A DNA stretch of 64,000 nt from Bacillus dicomae (GTDB taxonomy: Bacteria; Bacillota; Bacilli; Bacillales; Bacillaceae_G): contig NZ_VHIV01000002.1 of the NCBI RefSeq assembly GCF_006494425.1, positions 1 through 64,000 of the forward strand. The letters run 5' to 3'. This document shows positions 31,747 to 40,201 of the stretch, piece by piece. The notes under the pieces are model-generated. The model saw only the letters and a program-made list of their open reading frames with translations. It was not told where the DNA came from and did not search any database. The position numbers and the translations under genes were made by a program. Position 1 is the first letter of the stretch, and each line of letters opens with the position of its first letter.

Positions 31747-32845
31747 CATGATGAAAAGTTTTCGATTTAAAATGCTTGCCTTATTTGCGTTAAGTATGGT
31801 GCTTGCTGCAACTGTCACTTATATGATTTATAAAGGATTGCAGCTGTATTATAAAACGATGGTTCGCTACGAAGAGCCTTTAGCACAATTTAGGTCAATC
31901 GTAAGGGAATTTGGAGACATTAACTTCTTTTTAATTTTCTTTATTCCGTTATCTATTATCTTTTTCTTCTTTTTGACAAAACCGTATTTAAAGTATTTTA
32001 GTGAGATTTCTAACGGGATTTACCATCTTGCGAACGGTAACTTTACGAATAGAGTTCAAGTTTCATCAAATGATGAGTTTGGAGACATCGCGCGTGAAAT
32101 AAATGTCGCGAGTGAAAAGTTAAAAGAAGCTGTGGAAAGAGGAGACTTTGCTGAAAGTAGTAAAGACCAGCTCGTTGTGAACTTAGCTCATGATTTAAGA
32201 ACGCCATTAACATCCGTGTTAGGGTATTTAGATTTAATTCTTAAAGATGAGAATTTAACGAAAGAACAAATTAAGCATTTTTCCACGATTGCATATACGA
32301 AATCGCAAAGGCTCGAAAGTTTAATCGATGAGTTATTTGAAATTACACGTATGAATTATGGCATGTTAAAGCTGGATACAAAGCCAATTGATATAAGTGA
32401 GCTACTTATACAGTTAGATGAGGAATTATATCCGTTATTAGAAAAACATCATTTAGAAGCTAGATTGAACGTTGATCCTCATTTACCGATTAACGGTGAT
32501 GGAAAATTGTTAGCTAGAGTATTTGAAAACTTGTTAACAAATGCCGTTCGATACGGATATGATGGGCAATTTGTTGATCTGAATGGGTATATCGATAATG
32601 GAGAAGTTGTCGTACAAGTTATGAATTACGGAGATAGCATTCCAGAAGAAGACCTACCGTATCTTTTTGATATGTTTTATACAGGTGATAAATCGAGAAC
32701 TGAGAACCGTGGTGGGACAGGCCTTGGGCTATTTATTGCGAAAAATATTGTTGAACAGCATAACGGTACGATTTCTGCTGAAAGTAATGTAGTTAGAACA
32801 ATGTTTGAAGTGCGATTGCCAAAAGACGAGAACGTAACAATTTAA
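31739..32845 (+). CDS. VanS-like sensor histidine kinase
   Basis: A 368-residue membrane kinase. Two TM helices (about 12-30 and 63-80) flank a short ~30-residue outer loop. Then a HAMP domain (~85-135) and the HisKA H-box with His151 (NLAHDLRTPLTS), and HATPase_c boxes 'ENLLTNAVRYG' (N) and 'GGTGLGLFIAKNIVEQHNG' (G2). It overlaps the regulator by 8 bp, so the pair is translationally coupled. The short outer loop resembles VanS-B/VanS-A types in order but not in sensor length; the ligand is unknown. Confidence 0.9.
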   Translation: MDNMMKSFRFKMLALFALSMVLAATVTYMIYKGLQLYYKTMVRYEEPLAQFRSIVREFGDINFFLIFFIPLSIIFFFFLTKPYLKYFSEISNGIYHLANGNFTNRVQVSSNDEFGDIAREINVASEKLKEAVERGDFAESSKDQLVVNLAHDLRTPLTSVLGYLDLILKDENLTKEQIKHFSTIAYTKSQRLESLIDELFEITRMNYGMLKLDTKPIDISELLIQLDEELYPLLEKHHLEARLNVDPHLPINGDGKLLARVFENLLTNAVRYGYDGQFVDLNGYIDNGEVVVQVMNYGDSIPEEDLPYLFDMFYTGDKSRTENRGGTGLGLFIAKNIVEQHNGTISAESNVVRTMFEVRLPKDENVTI

Positions 32846-32898
32846 TAAAAATTTAAACTTTACCCCACTTTTTATTTTAATAGTTTTTTCTATTCTAT

Positions 32899-32911
32899 AC
32901 GTAAGTTACGT
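32899..32911 (+). promoter_or_regulatory. Palindrome before the VanY-like gene
   Basis: ACGTAA-g-TTACGT is a perfect 13-bp palindrome in the 82-bp gap between the kinase and vanY-like genes, close to the ribosome site. It could be an operator or a start-proximal hairpin. Confidence 0.35.
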
Positions 32912-32927
32912 TAAGGAGGAACTAGAA

Positions 32928-33788
32928 ATGAAAAAGTGGGTATTTATTTCTCTTTTTATCGCATGCACAATCTGTGTAGGCTTATATATATCGCCGTTAT
33001 TTCAAAAAGAAATTGATGTGAAAATTGGCCAGGAAAATGGTGCAGTAAAGAATGTAAATATGGAAAAGATAGAGGTTACAAAAGAACAAATTTATAAAGG
33101 GGATCTATTATTAGTTAATAAAGATTACCCAGTAAGAAAAGATAGCATTAGGTCTGACATTATAAATGTAAATCATAATAGTGAATTAGTGAGAGGCTAT
33201 GTAATATTTGATAGAAATCTTCGTTTATCAAAGGATGTTGTAAAAAAGTTTTTGAACGTTGTCGATGCGGCTGGAAAAGATGACGTACAACATTTCTTAA
33301 TGAATAGCGGCTATCGAGATTTCCAAGAGCAAAGACAGCTATATGAAAAAATGGGATCTGATTATGCACTCCCAGCAGGATATAGTGAACATAATTTAGG
33401 GTTATCACTGGACGTTGGATCAACGCAAAAGAAAATGGAAAAAGCGCCTGAAGGAAAATGGATTGAAGAGAACGTATGGAAGCACGGCTTTGTTTTACGT
33501 TATCCGAAAAATAAAAGTAACATTACAGGTATCCAATATGAGCCATGGCACATCCGTTATGTCGGCCTACCTCATAGTGCGATTATGCAAAAAAAGAAAA
33601 TTACATTAGAGGAATATTTAGAGTTTTTAAAAGCGGAAAAAGAAATTTCAACTGAGGTGGAAGGTAAGAAATATACGGTTTCTTATTATAAAGTTTCGGG
33701 GGATATGAAAGTGAATGTTCCAGTAAATAAGCAGTATGAAATTTCGGGGAACAATATGGATGGGGTTATTGTGACGGTACAGGAATAG
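32928..33788 (+). CDS. vanY: D-Ala-D-Ala carboxypeptidase, VanY/M15B family
   Basis: A membrane-anchored peptidase (N-terminal helix ~4-20) that trims the terminal D-Ala from muropeptide stems, reducing vancomycin targets. It has 286 residues. The zinc site is complete: GYSEHNLGLSLDVG (His155, Asp162, an SxHxxGxxxD motif) and EPWHIRYVG (Glu205, His208). 'SGYRDFQEQRQLY' (127-139) is the substrate-binding segment. It has a C-terminal extension of ~70 residues beyond the catalytic domain. AAGGAGGA precedes the ATG. With no vanHAX nearby it is probably a housekeeping or stress peptidase rather than a glycopeptide-resistance gene. Confidence 0.92.
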   Translation: MKKWVFISLFIACTICVGLYISPLFQKEIDVKIGQENGAVKNVNMEKIEVTKEQIYKGDLLLVNKDYPVRKDSIRSDIINVNHNSELVRGYVIFDRNLRLSKDVVKKFLNVVDAAGKDDVQHFLMNSGYRDFQEQRQLYEKMGSDYALPAGYSEHNLGLSLDVGSTQKKMEKAPEGKWIEENVWKHGFVLRYPKNKSNITGIQYEPWHIRYVGLPHSAIMQKKKITLEEYLEFLKAEKEISTEVEGKKYTVSYYKVSGDMKVNVPVNKQYEISGNNMDGVIVTVQE

Positions 33789-33790
33789 AG

Positions 33791-33823
33791 AAAAAGGCTG
33801 TGCCATTTGGGACAGCCTTTTCT
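33791..33823 (+). terminator. Terminator after the VanY-like gene
   Basis: AAAAAGGCTGT/ACAGCCTTTT stem with a ~10-nt loop, right after the stop. Confidence 0.85.
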
Positions 33824-33850
33824 TATATAAGAAAGGAATTGACGTTTTTT

Positions 33851-33974
33851 GTCGGTAAATCGATATTCCTTGTCGAATCGTTGATATATTTTGAGTTACG
33901 ATAGATATAATTGAAAAATCGTTGATATATTGTAAGTTATGATAGATATATTCGAAAAATCGTTGATATAATTT
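33851..33974 (+). repeat. 41-bp-period tandem repeat, copy C (3 units)
   Basis: Three units with 41-42 bp spacing (…CGATATtcc..AATCGTTGATATAtTTTGAGTTACG, ATAGATATAATTGAAAAATCGTTGATATA.. twice). It is more diverged from copy B than B's units are from one another. Confidence 0.8.
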
Positions 33975-34102
33975 CCTGTACTATCAGCATTTTGAGGAGT
34001 ATCTTTTATTTCACATTTAAACATTATAACGTTATATTTACTTCTCGCTTTTTTTATGCTACTCTAAATATGTGAAAGAGATAAATAAAAATGAAACTTT
34101 AA

Positions 34103-34116
34103 TGTAAGCGTATTCT
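34103..34116 (+). promoter_or_regulatory. Possible cre (CcpA) site
   Basis: TGTAAGCGTATTCT matches 12 of 14 cre positions (TGWAANCGNTNWCA) and lies 33 bp before the amidohydrolase start. Carbon catabolite control would fit a sugar-acid operon. Confidence 0.45.
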
Positions 34117-34148
34117 TATGGCTTCTTATAGAAAAGGGTGGAAATACA

Positions 34149-35249
34149 ATGACAGAACGATTCGTACTACGTAATGTGAAACGTGTGAACGGGGAAGAGA
34201 TTGACATTGTAATTGAAAATAATAAAATCGCACAGGTGACGAAAGCTGGTGCTGGCGAGGGTGGAAAGGTTCTTGATTACTCTGGTACTTACGTATCGAG
34301 TGGCTGGATTGATTTGCACGTTCATGCTTTTCCAGAGTTTGATCCATATGGCGATGAGGTGGATCAAATTGGCGTTAAGCAAGGGGTAACGACAATTGTT
34401 GATGCGGGTAGCTGCGGAGCTGATCGTATTGCAGATTTAGTAAAAAGTAGAGAGCAGGCGAAAACGAATTTATTTGCCTTTTTAAATATTTCTCGTATCG
34501 GTTTGAAACGAATTGATGAATTATCCAATATGGAATGGATCGATAAAGAGAAAGTAATAGAAGCAGTAGAAAAGTATAAAGATGTAATCGTTGGGTTAAA
34601 AGCGAGAATGAGTAAAAGTGTCGTTTGTGATAGTGGAATTGAACCGCTTCATGTAGCGCGCTCTTTATCTCGCGAAACATCATTACCGATTATGGTACAT
34701 ATCGGTTCAGCGCCGCCTCGCATTGAGGAAGTTGTACCTCTTTTAGAAAAAGATGATGTCATTACACATTATTTAAACGGGAAAGAAAATAATTTATTTG
34801 ATGAAGAAGGCAAACCGCTACCTGTTTTATTAGATGCAGTGAAGCGCGGTGTTCATTTAGATGTTGGTCATGGCAATGCTAGTTTTTCTTTTAAAGTAGC
34901 AGAGGCAGCAAAGCGTCACGATATTGCTTTTAATACAATTAGTACAGATATTTATCGGAAGAATCGTGTACATGGTCCAGTGTATAGTATGGCTCACGTT
35001 CTTTCGAAATTCCTTTACTTAGGTTATCCGCTAGAAGAAGTAATTGATGCGGTTACGAAAAATGCAGCAGAGTGGCTAAAGAAACCAGAACTTGGCCGCA
35101 TTCAAGAGGGAGATATTGCAAACTTAACTTTATTTACGGTGAAAAATGAGAAGGTTACGTTAATTGATTCAGAAGGGGATCAGCGCATTGCTGAAAGAAG
35201 AATTGATACGAAAGGGGTTGTAATCAATGGGTCATTCATTGAATGCTAA
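34149..35249 (+). CDS. Amidohydrolase/deacetylase family metallohydrolase
   Basis: A 366-residue amidohydrolase-superfamily enzyme of the group found next to dgaE/dgaF. The metal site begins with DLHVHAF (His57, His59). Then 'GLKARMSKSVVCDSG' with the lysine that may be carbamylated, 'MVHIGSAPP' (His), 'THYLNG' (His) and 'ISTDIYRKN' (Asp) near the C-terminus. It presumably removes an acyl group from an N-acylated sugar acid before the ammonia-lyase step. GAAAAGGGTGG precedes the ATG. It is the first gene of a six-gene cluster and overlaps dgaE by 23 bp. The substrate is inferred from context. Confidence 0.82.
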   Translation: MTERFVLRNVKRVNGEEIDIVIENNKIAQVTKAGAGEGGKVLDYSGTYVSSGWIDLHVHAFPEFDPYGDEVDQIGVKQGVTTIVDAGSCGADRIADLVKSREQAKTNLFAFLNISRIGLKRIDELSNMEWIDKEKVIEAVEKYKDVIVGLKARMSKSVVCDSGIEPLHVARSLSRETSLPIMVHIGSAPPRIEEVVPLLEKDDVITHYLNGKENNLFDEEGKPLPVLLDAVKRGVHLDVGHGNASFSFKVAEAAKRHDIAFNTISTDIYRKNRVHGPVYSMAHVLSKFLYLGYPLEEVIDAVTKNAAEWLKKPELGRIQEGDIANLTLFTVKNEKVTLIDSEGDQRIAERRIDTKGVVINGSFIEC

Positions 35250-36330
35250 GTACGGATTAAAGAGAGTAATTAATGCGAGCGGTAGAATGAGTATTTTAGG
35301 TGTATCCGCTCCTACAGATACAGTTATGGATGCGATGAAACATGGTGGACAAAATTATGTGGAAATTGCTGATGTAGTAGATAAAGCGGGAGACCATATT
35401 GCGAGAATTCTAGATTCAGAGGCAGCGGTCGTTGTGAACTCAGCATCGAGTGGAATTGCGCTTTCTATCGCTGGTATCGTGACGGAAGGAAATCGCCGTA
35501 AAAGTGAAAGACTTCATCAAGAAGTAATCGCGAAAAACGAAGTAATTATGTTAAAAGGTCATAACGTTCAATACGGTGCTCCTGTTGAAACGATGATTTA
35601 TTTAGGCGGAGGAAAGCTCGTTGAAGTTGGTTATGCAAATGAAGGGAAAGCAGAGCATATTGAAGATGCAATCGGTGAAAATACAGCGGCGATTCTGTAT
35701 GTGAAATCCCATCATGCGGTGCAAAAAAATATGATTTCTGTTGAAGAAGCATGGGAAGTAGCGCAGCGAAATAATGTGCCACTTATCGTTGATGCAGCAG
35801 CTGAAGAAGATATTCAAAAATATGTGAAGTATTCAGACCTTGCCATTTATAGTGGTTCAAAGGCGATTGAAGGACCTACTTCTGGTATTGTTGGCGGTAA
35901 ACGAAAATATATTGAGTGGCTGAAAGTGCAGTTACATTGCATCGGAAGAAGTATGAAAGTTGGGAAAGAAACAACATTTGGTTTACTTCAAGCGCTTGAT
36001 GAGTATGGAGTAAAAGAAGATAAGAGCGAGCAAGAAAAAGAATTGTTACAAGTACTTATGCCGCTGAAAGAGTTAAACGGCGTAAATGTAACGATCGTTC
36101 AAGATGAAGCAGGAAGAGCAATCTTTAGAGCACGTATTCATATTAACGAAAAAGAATTAAATAAATCAGCAAAAGACGTTGTGACAGCATTACGCGAAGG
36201 GGAAATCGCAATCTACACACGTGATTACGGAGTAAGACAAGGATTCTTTGATATTGATCCACGTCCACTTCAAGGTGATGATATACATGTGATTGAAGAA
36301 AAATTGAGAGAAATTGTAGGGGGAAACTAA
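35227..36330 (+). CDS. dgaE: DgaE-family PLP-dependent ammonia lyase
   Basis: A SelA-like fold-type I PLP enzyme of 367 residues; family members remove ammonia from D-glucosaminate 6-phosphate to give 2-keto-3-deoxygluconate 6-phosphate. The PLP lysine is Lys212 in IYSGSKAIEGPTSG; the cofactor Asp is in 'LIVDAAAEE' (~189). 'GRMSILGVSAPTDTVMDAMKHGGQNYVEIADVV' is the characteristic N-terminus. AAAGGGG lies inside the end of the amidohydrolase gene. Because a PTS is absent here and a sugar kinase is present, the substrate may be the unphosphorylated acid. Confidence 0.87.
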   Translation: MGHSLNAKYGLKRVINASGRMSILGVSAPTDTVMDAMKHGGQNYVEIADVVDKAGDHIARILDSEAAVVVNSASSGIALSIAGIVTEGNRRKSERLHQEVIAKNEVIMLKGHNVQYGAPVETMIYLGGGKLVEVGYANEGKAEHIEDAIGENTAAILYVKSHHAVQKNMISVEEAWEVAQRNNVPLIVDAAAEEDIQKYVKYSDLAIYSGSKAIEGPTSGIVGGKRKYIEWLKVQLHCIGRSMKVGKETTFGLLQALDEYGVKEDKSEQEKELLQVLMPLKELNGVNVTIVQDEAGRAIFRARIHINEKELNKSAKDVVTALREGEIAIYTRDYGVRQGFFDIDPRPLQGDDIHVIEEKLREIVGGN

Positions 36331-36331
36331 A

Positions 36332-37087
36332 ATGACAAACATTCAAAAACGTTTTTATAAAGGCCGCGTAGCATTAAATGTATTAGCGAACAATATCGAA
36401 AATGCAAAAGATATTTTTGAAGCAGCAGAAGGTTATGTAGTAGTCGGTGTGTTATCAAAAGATTATCCAACAGTAGAAGAAGCAGTTACAGCGATGAAAG
36501 CATACGGAAAAGAAATTGATGATGCTGTATCAATCGGACTAGGCGCAGGAGATAATCGTCAAGCAGCAGTTGTGGCTGAAATTGTGAAGCATTATCCTGG
36601 TAGTCATATTAACCAAGTGTTCCCTTCAGTTGGAGCAACGCGTGCAAATCTTGGTGGAAAAGATAGCTGGATTAATAGTTTAGTATCACCAACAGGAAAA
36701 GTAGGATACGTAAATATTTCTACTGGTCCAATTAGTGCAGCTGGAGAAGAAAAAGCAATCGTTCCAATTAAAACAGCAATTGCACTTGTACGTGATATGG
36801 GCGGAAATTCATTGAAATACTTCCCAATGAAAGGGTTAGCTCATGAAGAAGAATATCGCGCAGTTGCGAAAGCTTGTGCGGAAGAAGGATTCGCATTAGA
36901 GCCAACGGGCGGAATTGATAAAGAAAACTTTGAAACAATTGTACGTATTGCGCTTGAAGCAAATGTAGAGCAAGTTATCCCGCACGTGTACTCTTCTATT
37001 ATTGATAAAGAAACTGGCAATACGAAAACAGAAGATGTTCGCGAATTATTAGCAGTAGTGAAGAAGTTAGTTGATCAATATGCGTAA
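36332..37087 (+). CDS. dgaF: DgaF-family 2-keto-3-deoxygluconate-6-phosphate aldolase
   Basis: A 251-residue TIM-barrel aldolase of the KDGP (DgaF) type that splits the keto-deoxy acid phosphate into pyruvate and glyceraldehyde 3-phosphate. Seen: 'NIENAKDIFEAAEGYVVVGVLSKDYPTVEEAV', 'IGLGAGDNRQAAVVAEI', 'HINQVFPSVGATRANLGG', 'STGPIS' and 'SLKYFPMKGLAHEEEYRAVAKACAEEGFALEPTGGIDKENF', where the Lys of YFPMKG is the candidate Schiff-base residue. It starts 1 bp after the dgaE stop with GGGGGAAAC as ribosome site and overlaps the kinase start. Confidence 0.87.
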   Translation: MTNIQKRFYKGRVALNVLANNIENAKDIFEAAEGYVVVGVLSKDYPTVEEAVTAMKAYGKEIDDAVSIGLGAGDNRQAAVVAEIVKHYPGSHINQVFPSVGATRANLGGKDSWINSLVSPTGKVGYVNISTGPISAAGEEKAIVPIKTAIALVRDMGGNSLKYFPMKGLAHEEEYRAVAKACAEEGFALEPTGGIDKENFETIVRIALEANVEQVIPHVYSSIIDKETGNTKTEDVRELLAVVKKLVDQYA

Positions 37088-38096
37088 GAAAATTGCAGCA
37101 TTCGGTGAAGTAATGATGCGCCTGCAAGTACCAGGATATGAATTGTTATCACAAGCTAATACATTAAAATACTCATTTTCTGGTACAGGTGTGAACGTGG
37201 CAGCAGCACTTTCTCATCTCGGGCATGAAGGGCTTCTTATTTCAACTTTACCGGAAAATTCGGTTGGAGATGCGGCATTATCTTATATTCAAAAGTTAGG
37301 TGTGCAAACCTCACTTGTTTCAAGAGGCGGCAAATATGTCGGCATGTACTTTTTGGAAAATGGATTTGGAGCACGTGCAAGCCGCGTTACATATTCGAAT
37401 CGATTAGAAAGTAGCTTTAATACGGCATGTGAAGAAATGTACCAATTTGAAAAAATCGCTAAGGAAATTGATATCGTTCATTTTTGCGGGATTACACTTG
37501 CGATGAATGATACGGTGCGTCATCATATGAAATCTTTAGCGAAAGCTGTTAAAGAAAACGGAGGCACTGTCGTTTTTGATTGTAACTATCGTCCGTCACT
37601 TTGGGGAGAAGACGGATATGAACAGGCGAAACCGCATTATGAAGAAATGTTAGGGCTAGCTGATATTGTAATGATGAATGAAAAAGATGCGATGTTCGTT
37701 CTAGGAATGAAAACAGAAGAGACGGGGCGAGAGGCGCAGCTTGTTGATCTTATTCCAAAAGTATCTGAAACATATCATATCGCTACAATCGCTGGTACAC
37801 ATCGCTCTATTAATAGCGATAATACACACTCGCTTCGCGGATTTATATGTAAAGATGGTGCGTTCACTTTTGCAAAAACACTTACGTTTTCTGTATATGA
37901 TAGAATAGGTGCTGGAGATGCTTATACGAGCGGGATTATTCATGGCGAGATAGAAGAGTTTGCACCAGAGAAAGCTGTTTCATTTGCGTCAGCAGCTGGA
38001 ATGCTTGCACATACAATCGTCGGTGATACGCCAATGTCATCAGAGAAGGATATACTTCGGGCAATGACGGCATCAGTAGGTGATGTAGAAAGGTAG
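37080..38096 (+). CDS. PfkB-family sugar kinase (2-keto-3-deoxygluconate kinase-like)
   Basis: About 338 residues. Ribokinase/PfkB fold: 'RKKIAAFGEVMMRLQVPGYELLSQANTLKYSFSGTGVNVAAALSHLG' N-terminus (as in KDG kinases), and the anion-hole/base motif DRIGAGDAYTSGIIHG (catalytic Asp in GAGD) near 285. I prefer ATG 37080 (MRKKIAAFG); a TTG three codons upstream is possible. It overlaps dgaF by 8 bp. In this operon it would phosphorylate keto-deoxygluconate to supply the aldolase, a step the PTS-linked dga systems do not need. Confidence 0.85.
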   Translation: MRKKIAAFGEVMMRLQVPGYELLSQANTLKYSFSGTGVNVAAALSHLGHEGLLISTLPENSVGDAALSYIQKLGVQTSLVSRGGKYVGMYFLENGFGARASRVTYSNRLESSFNTACEEMYQFEKIAKEIDIVHFCGITLAMNDTVRHHMKSLAKAVKENGGTVVFDCNYRPSLWGEDGYEQAKPHYEEMLGLADIVMMNEKDAMFVLGMKTEETGREAQLVDLIPKVSETYHIATIAGTHRSINSDNTHSLRGFICKDGAFTFAKTLTFSVYDRIGAGDAYTSGIIHGEIEEFAPEKAVSFASAAGMLAHTIVGDTPMSSEKDILRAMTASVGDVER

Positions 38097-38107
38097 TGGG
38101 TGTAACG

Positions 38108-38821
38108 GTGAACGTAACGAGGAAAAAAGGACCATTATATTTACAAATAAAAAACATTATTCGTGATCGAATATTGCATGGTGTATATGCGATTCATACG
38201 AATATTCCTTCCGAACCACAGTTAGAAGAAGAGTTCAAAGTGAGTAAAATTACAGTGCGTAATGCAATTAAAGAACTTGCTCAAGAAGGATATTTGGAAA
38301 AGAAAAGCGGTAAAGGAACGAAAGTCATCCGTAACACTTCTGCGACAAAACTGTCAAAGGGTAAGAAATTTACTGAAGTGTTAGTGGAAGAAGGATATAA
38401 AGTACAGAAGAAATTGCTAAAAGCAGAAATCGTTCAGAATGAAGAAGGAACAGTGCCATTTCGATTATTCGGCAAGGAGAGTTTTCGTATTGAACGTTTA
38501 TATACGTTAAATGATGCACCGTACATTCATTATACGCACTATTTCTCAGCGAAAATGGCAAGTTCAGATTTATCGGACTTTGACTTGCAATCGCTTTACG
38601 ATTTAGTTGAAGACCGAGGCATTCATTTAGAAAACTTCAGAGATGAATTCGCTGTTGGCCTTGCGCCTAGTTTCGTTGCAGAAGCATTAGGTGAAAAAGA
38701 GGGGACAGCGCTATTAAAACGTATGCGTTATTCTTACGATGAAGTTGGCGAAGTAATTGAATATAGCGAAGGCTACTACAATACAGAAATGCAGCATTAT
38801 GTAGTGAATTATGACGTATAA
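38108..38821 (+). CDS. GntR-family transcriptional regulator (HutC/UTRA type)
   Basis: About 237 residues: an N-terminal winged helix (KKGPLYLQIKNIIRDRILHGVYAIHTNIPSEPQLEEEFKVSKITVRNAIKELAQEGYLEKKSGKGTKV) and a UTRA ligand-binding domain that senses a sugar-type effector. The start is uncertain: GTG 38108 has better spacing to the upstream purine-rich stretch than GTG 38096, which is almost on top of AAAGG. It lies right after the kinase and before the permease and is the obvious local regulator of the operon. Confidence 0.85.
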   Translation: MNVTRKKGPLYLQIKNIIRDRILHGVYAIHTNIPSEPQLEEEFKVSKITVRNAIKELAQEGYLEKKSGKGTKVIRNTSATKLSKGKKFTEVLVEEGYKVQKKLLKAEIVQNEEGTVPFRLFGKESFRIERLYTLNDAPYIHYTHYFSAKMASSDLSDFDLQSLYDLVEDRGIHLENFRDEFAVGLAPSFVAEALGEKEGTALLKRMRYSYDEVGEVIEYSEGYYNTEMQHYVVNYDV

Positions 38822-38850
38822 AAAAGAGGGGATTTTCCCTCTTTTTTTAT
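38820..38850 (+). terminator. Hairpin terminator between regulator and permease
   Basis: AAAAAGAGGGGA-TTT-TCCCTCTTTTTTT at the end of the GntR gene, 20 bp before the permease start. It should make the permease a partial read-through product or give it a separate promoter. Confidence 0.8.
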
Positions 38851-38869
38851 AAAGTAAGGAGAATGAGAG

Positions 38870-40201
38870 ATGGATATATACTTATTAATCGTCACGTTAC
38901 TTGCAATCGCGATTGTCATTTTAGGGGTATCATGGTGGAAATGGCATGCATTTATTAGTTTAACAGTTGCGAGTTTATTTTTAGCTATTATGTCTGGACT
39001 GAATTTAACGAAAATAGTGACTGCCTATGAATCTGGTGTTGGGAGTGTACTAGGGCATTTAGTTGGTATTTTAGCCCTTGGAACAATTTTAGGAAAAATG
39101 ATGTCCGATTCAGGGGCCGGCATGCAAGTGGCAGATTTCTTTATTCGATTTTTCGGTGTAAAGAAACTACCTTGGGCTATGTTATTTGCAGGATTTGTTA
39201 TAGGGATTCCAGTCTTTTTTGAAGTGGGGATCGTCATTTTATTACCACTTGTTATTTCAATTCGAAAAACGACGAAGCAAAATATATTATTAATTGCGTT
39301 ACCTGTTATTGCTGGATTATCAATAGTACACGGGCTCGTGCCACCACATCCAGGTGCCATGACAGCAATCGGCATTTATAACGCGAACTTAGGAAAGGTG
39401 CTTTTATATTCATTAATTATCGCGTTACCAACAGCTATTATTGCAGGACCGATATTTGCAAAGTGGGTACATAAGAGGGTTATACCTGAAAATGAACCAG
39501 AGCTTATTCGAGTTACAACTGTATCAACAGATTTACCGAGTCGTAAAGTTTCATTCTTTATTATTTTATTACCGGTTGTATTGATGATTTTATCAGTCGT
39601 TGCACCATATATTTCATTACCGAAAAAGATGACTGAATTTTTTGTATTTATTGGAAGCCCAGTAATTGCTTTACTTATTTCATGTTTCGCAGCATTTTAT
39701 TTACTTGGAATAAGACAAGGAATTAATAAAAAGATGATTAAAAAATTAACAGATGAAAGTTTACTACCTGTGGGCTCAATTATTTTAATTATCGGTGCTG
39801 GTGGTGGATTTAAACAAATATTAATTGAAAGCGGCGTTGGAACAGCGATTGCGCAAATGGCAGAACATATATCGTTATCACCAATTGTATTAGCTTTCAT
39901 GGTAGCTGGATTAATTCGAATTGCAACAGGTTCAGCGACAGTAGCATTAACGACAGCAGCAGGGATTGTTTCACCAGTTATTCAGCACATGTCTGGTGTG
40001 AATTTAGAGTTACTTGTTATTGCAACCGGTGCAGGATCATTAATGTTTTCTCACGTAAACGATGCAGGTTTCTGGCTTGTAAAAGAATATTTAGGTTTGA
40101 CAGTAAAAGAAACATTTAAAACGTGGACGGTACTCGAGACATTGTTATCATTTATTGCATTTGGTTTTGCGCTTTTATTGAATATGTTTATCCCGCTTTA
40201 A
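38870..40201 (+). CDS. GntP-family gluconate-type permease
   Basis: A 443-residue secondary transporter (sugar acid:H+ symport) with about twelve hydrophobic spans. Typical GntP segments are 'ESGVGSVLGHLVGILALGTILGKMMSDSGAGMQVADFFI', 'VIGIPVFFEVGIVILLPL', 'LPVIAGLSIVHGLVPPHPGAMTAIGI', 'IGAGGGFKQILIESGVG' and 'LIRIATGSATVALTTAAGI'. TAAGGAGAATG precedes the ATG. It probably imports the acid degraded by the operon. Its last four residues FIPL and stop are encoded by the left end of bcr1, so the native C-terminus has been replaced. Confidence 0.9.
   Translation: MDIYLLIVTLLAIAIVILGVSWWKWHAFISLTVASLFLAIMSGLNLTKIVTAYESGVGSVLGHLVGILALGTILGKMMSDSGAGMQVADFFIRFFGVKKLPWAMLFAGFVIGIPVFFEVGIVILLPLVISIRKTTKQNILLIALPVIAGLSIVHGLVPPHPGAMTAIGIYNANLGKVLLYSLIIALPTAIIAGPIFAKWVHKRVIPENEPELIRVTTVSTDLPSRKVSFFIILLPVVLMILSVVAPYISLPKKMTEFFVFIGSPVIALLISCFAAFYLLGIRQGINKKMIKKLTDESLLPVGSIILIIGAGGGFKQILIESGVGTAIAQMAEHISLSPIVLAFMVAGLIRIATGSATVALTTAAGIVSPVIQHMSGVNLELLVIATGAGSLMFSHVNDAGFWLVKEYLGLTVKETFKTWTVLETLLSFIAFGFALLLNMFIPL

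Larger units (their letters stand above)
33824..34148. other. Intergenic stretch before the amino-sugar-acid operon
   Basis: There is no gene. It holds a three-unit copy of the 41-bp repeat (33851-33974), then an AT-rich promoter region with a cre-like site at 34103-34116. I could not identify a confident -35/-10 pair. Confidence 0.5.

Noticed and set aside
31048-33788. Acquired vancomycin-resistance cluster
   Set aside because: Only regulator, kinase and carboxypeptidase are present; there is no vanH, vanA/B-type ligase or vanX.
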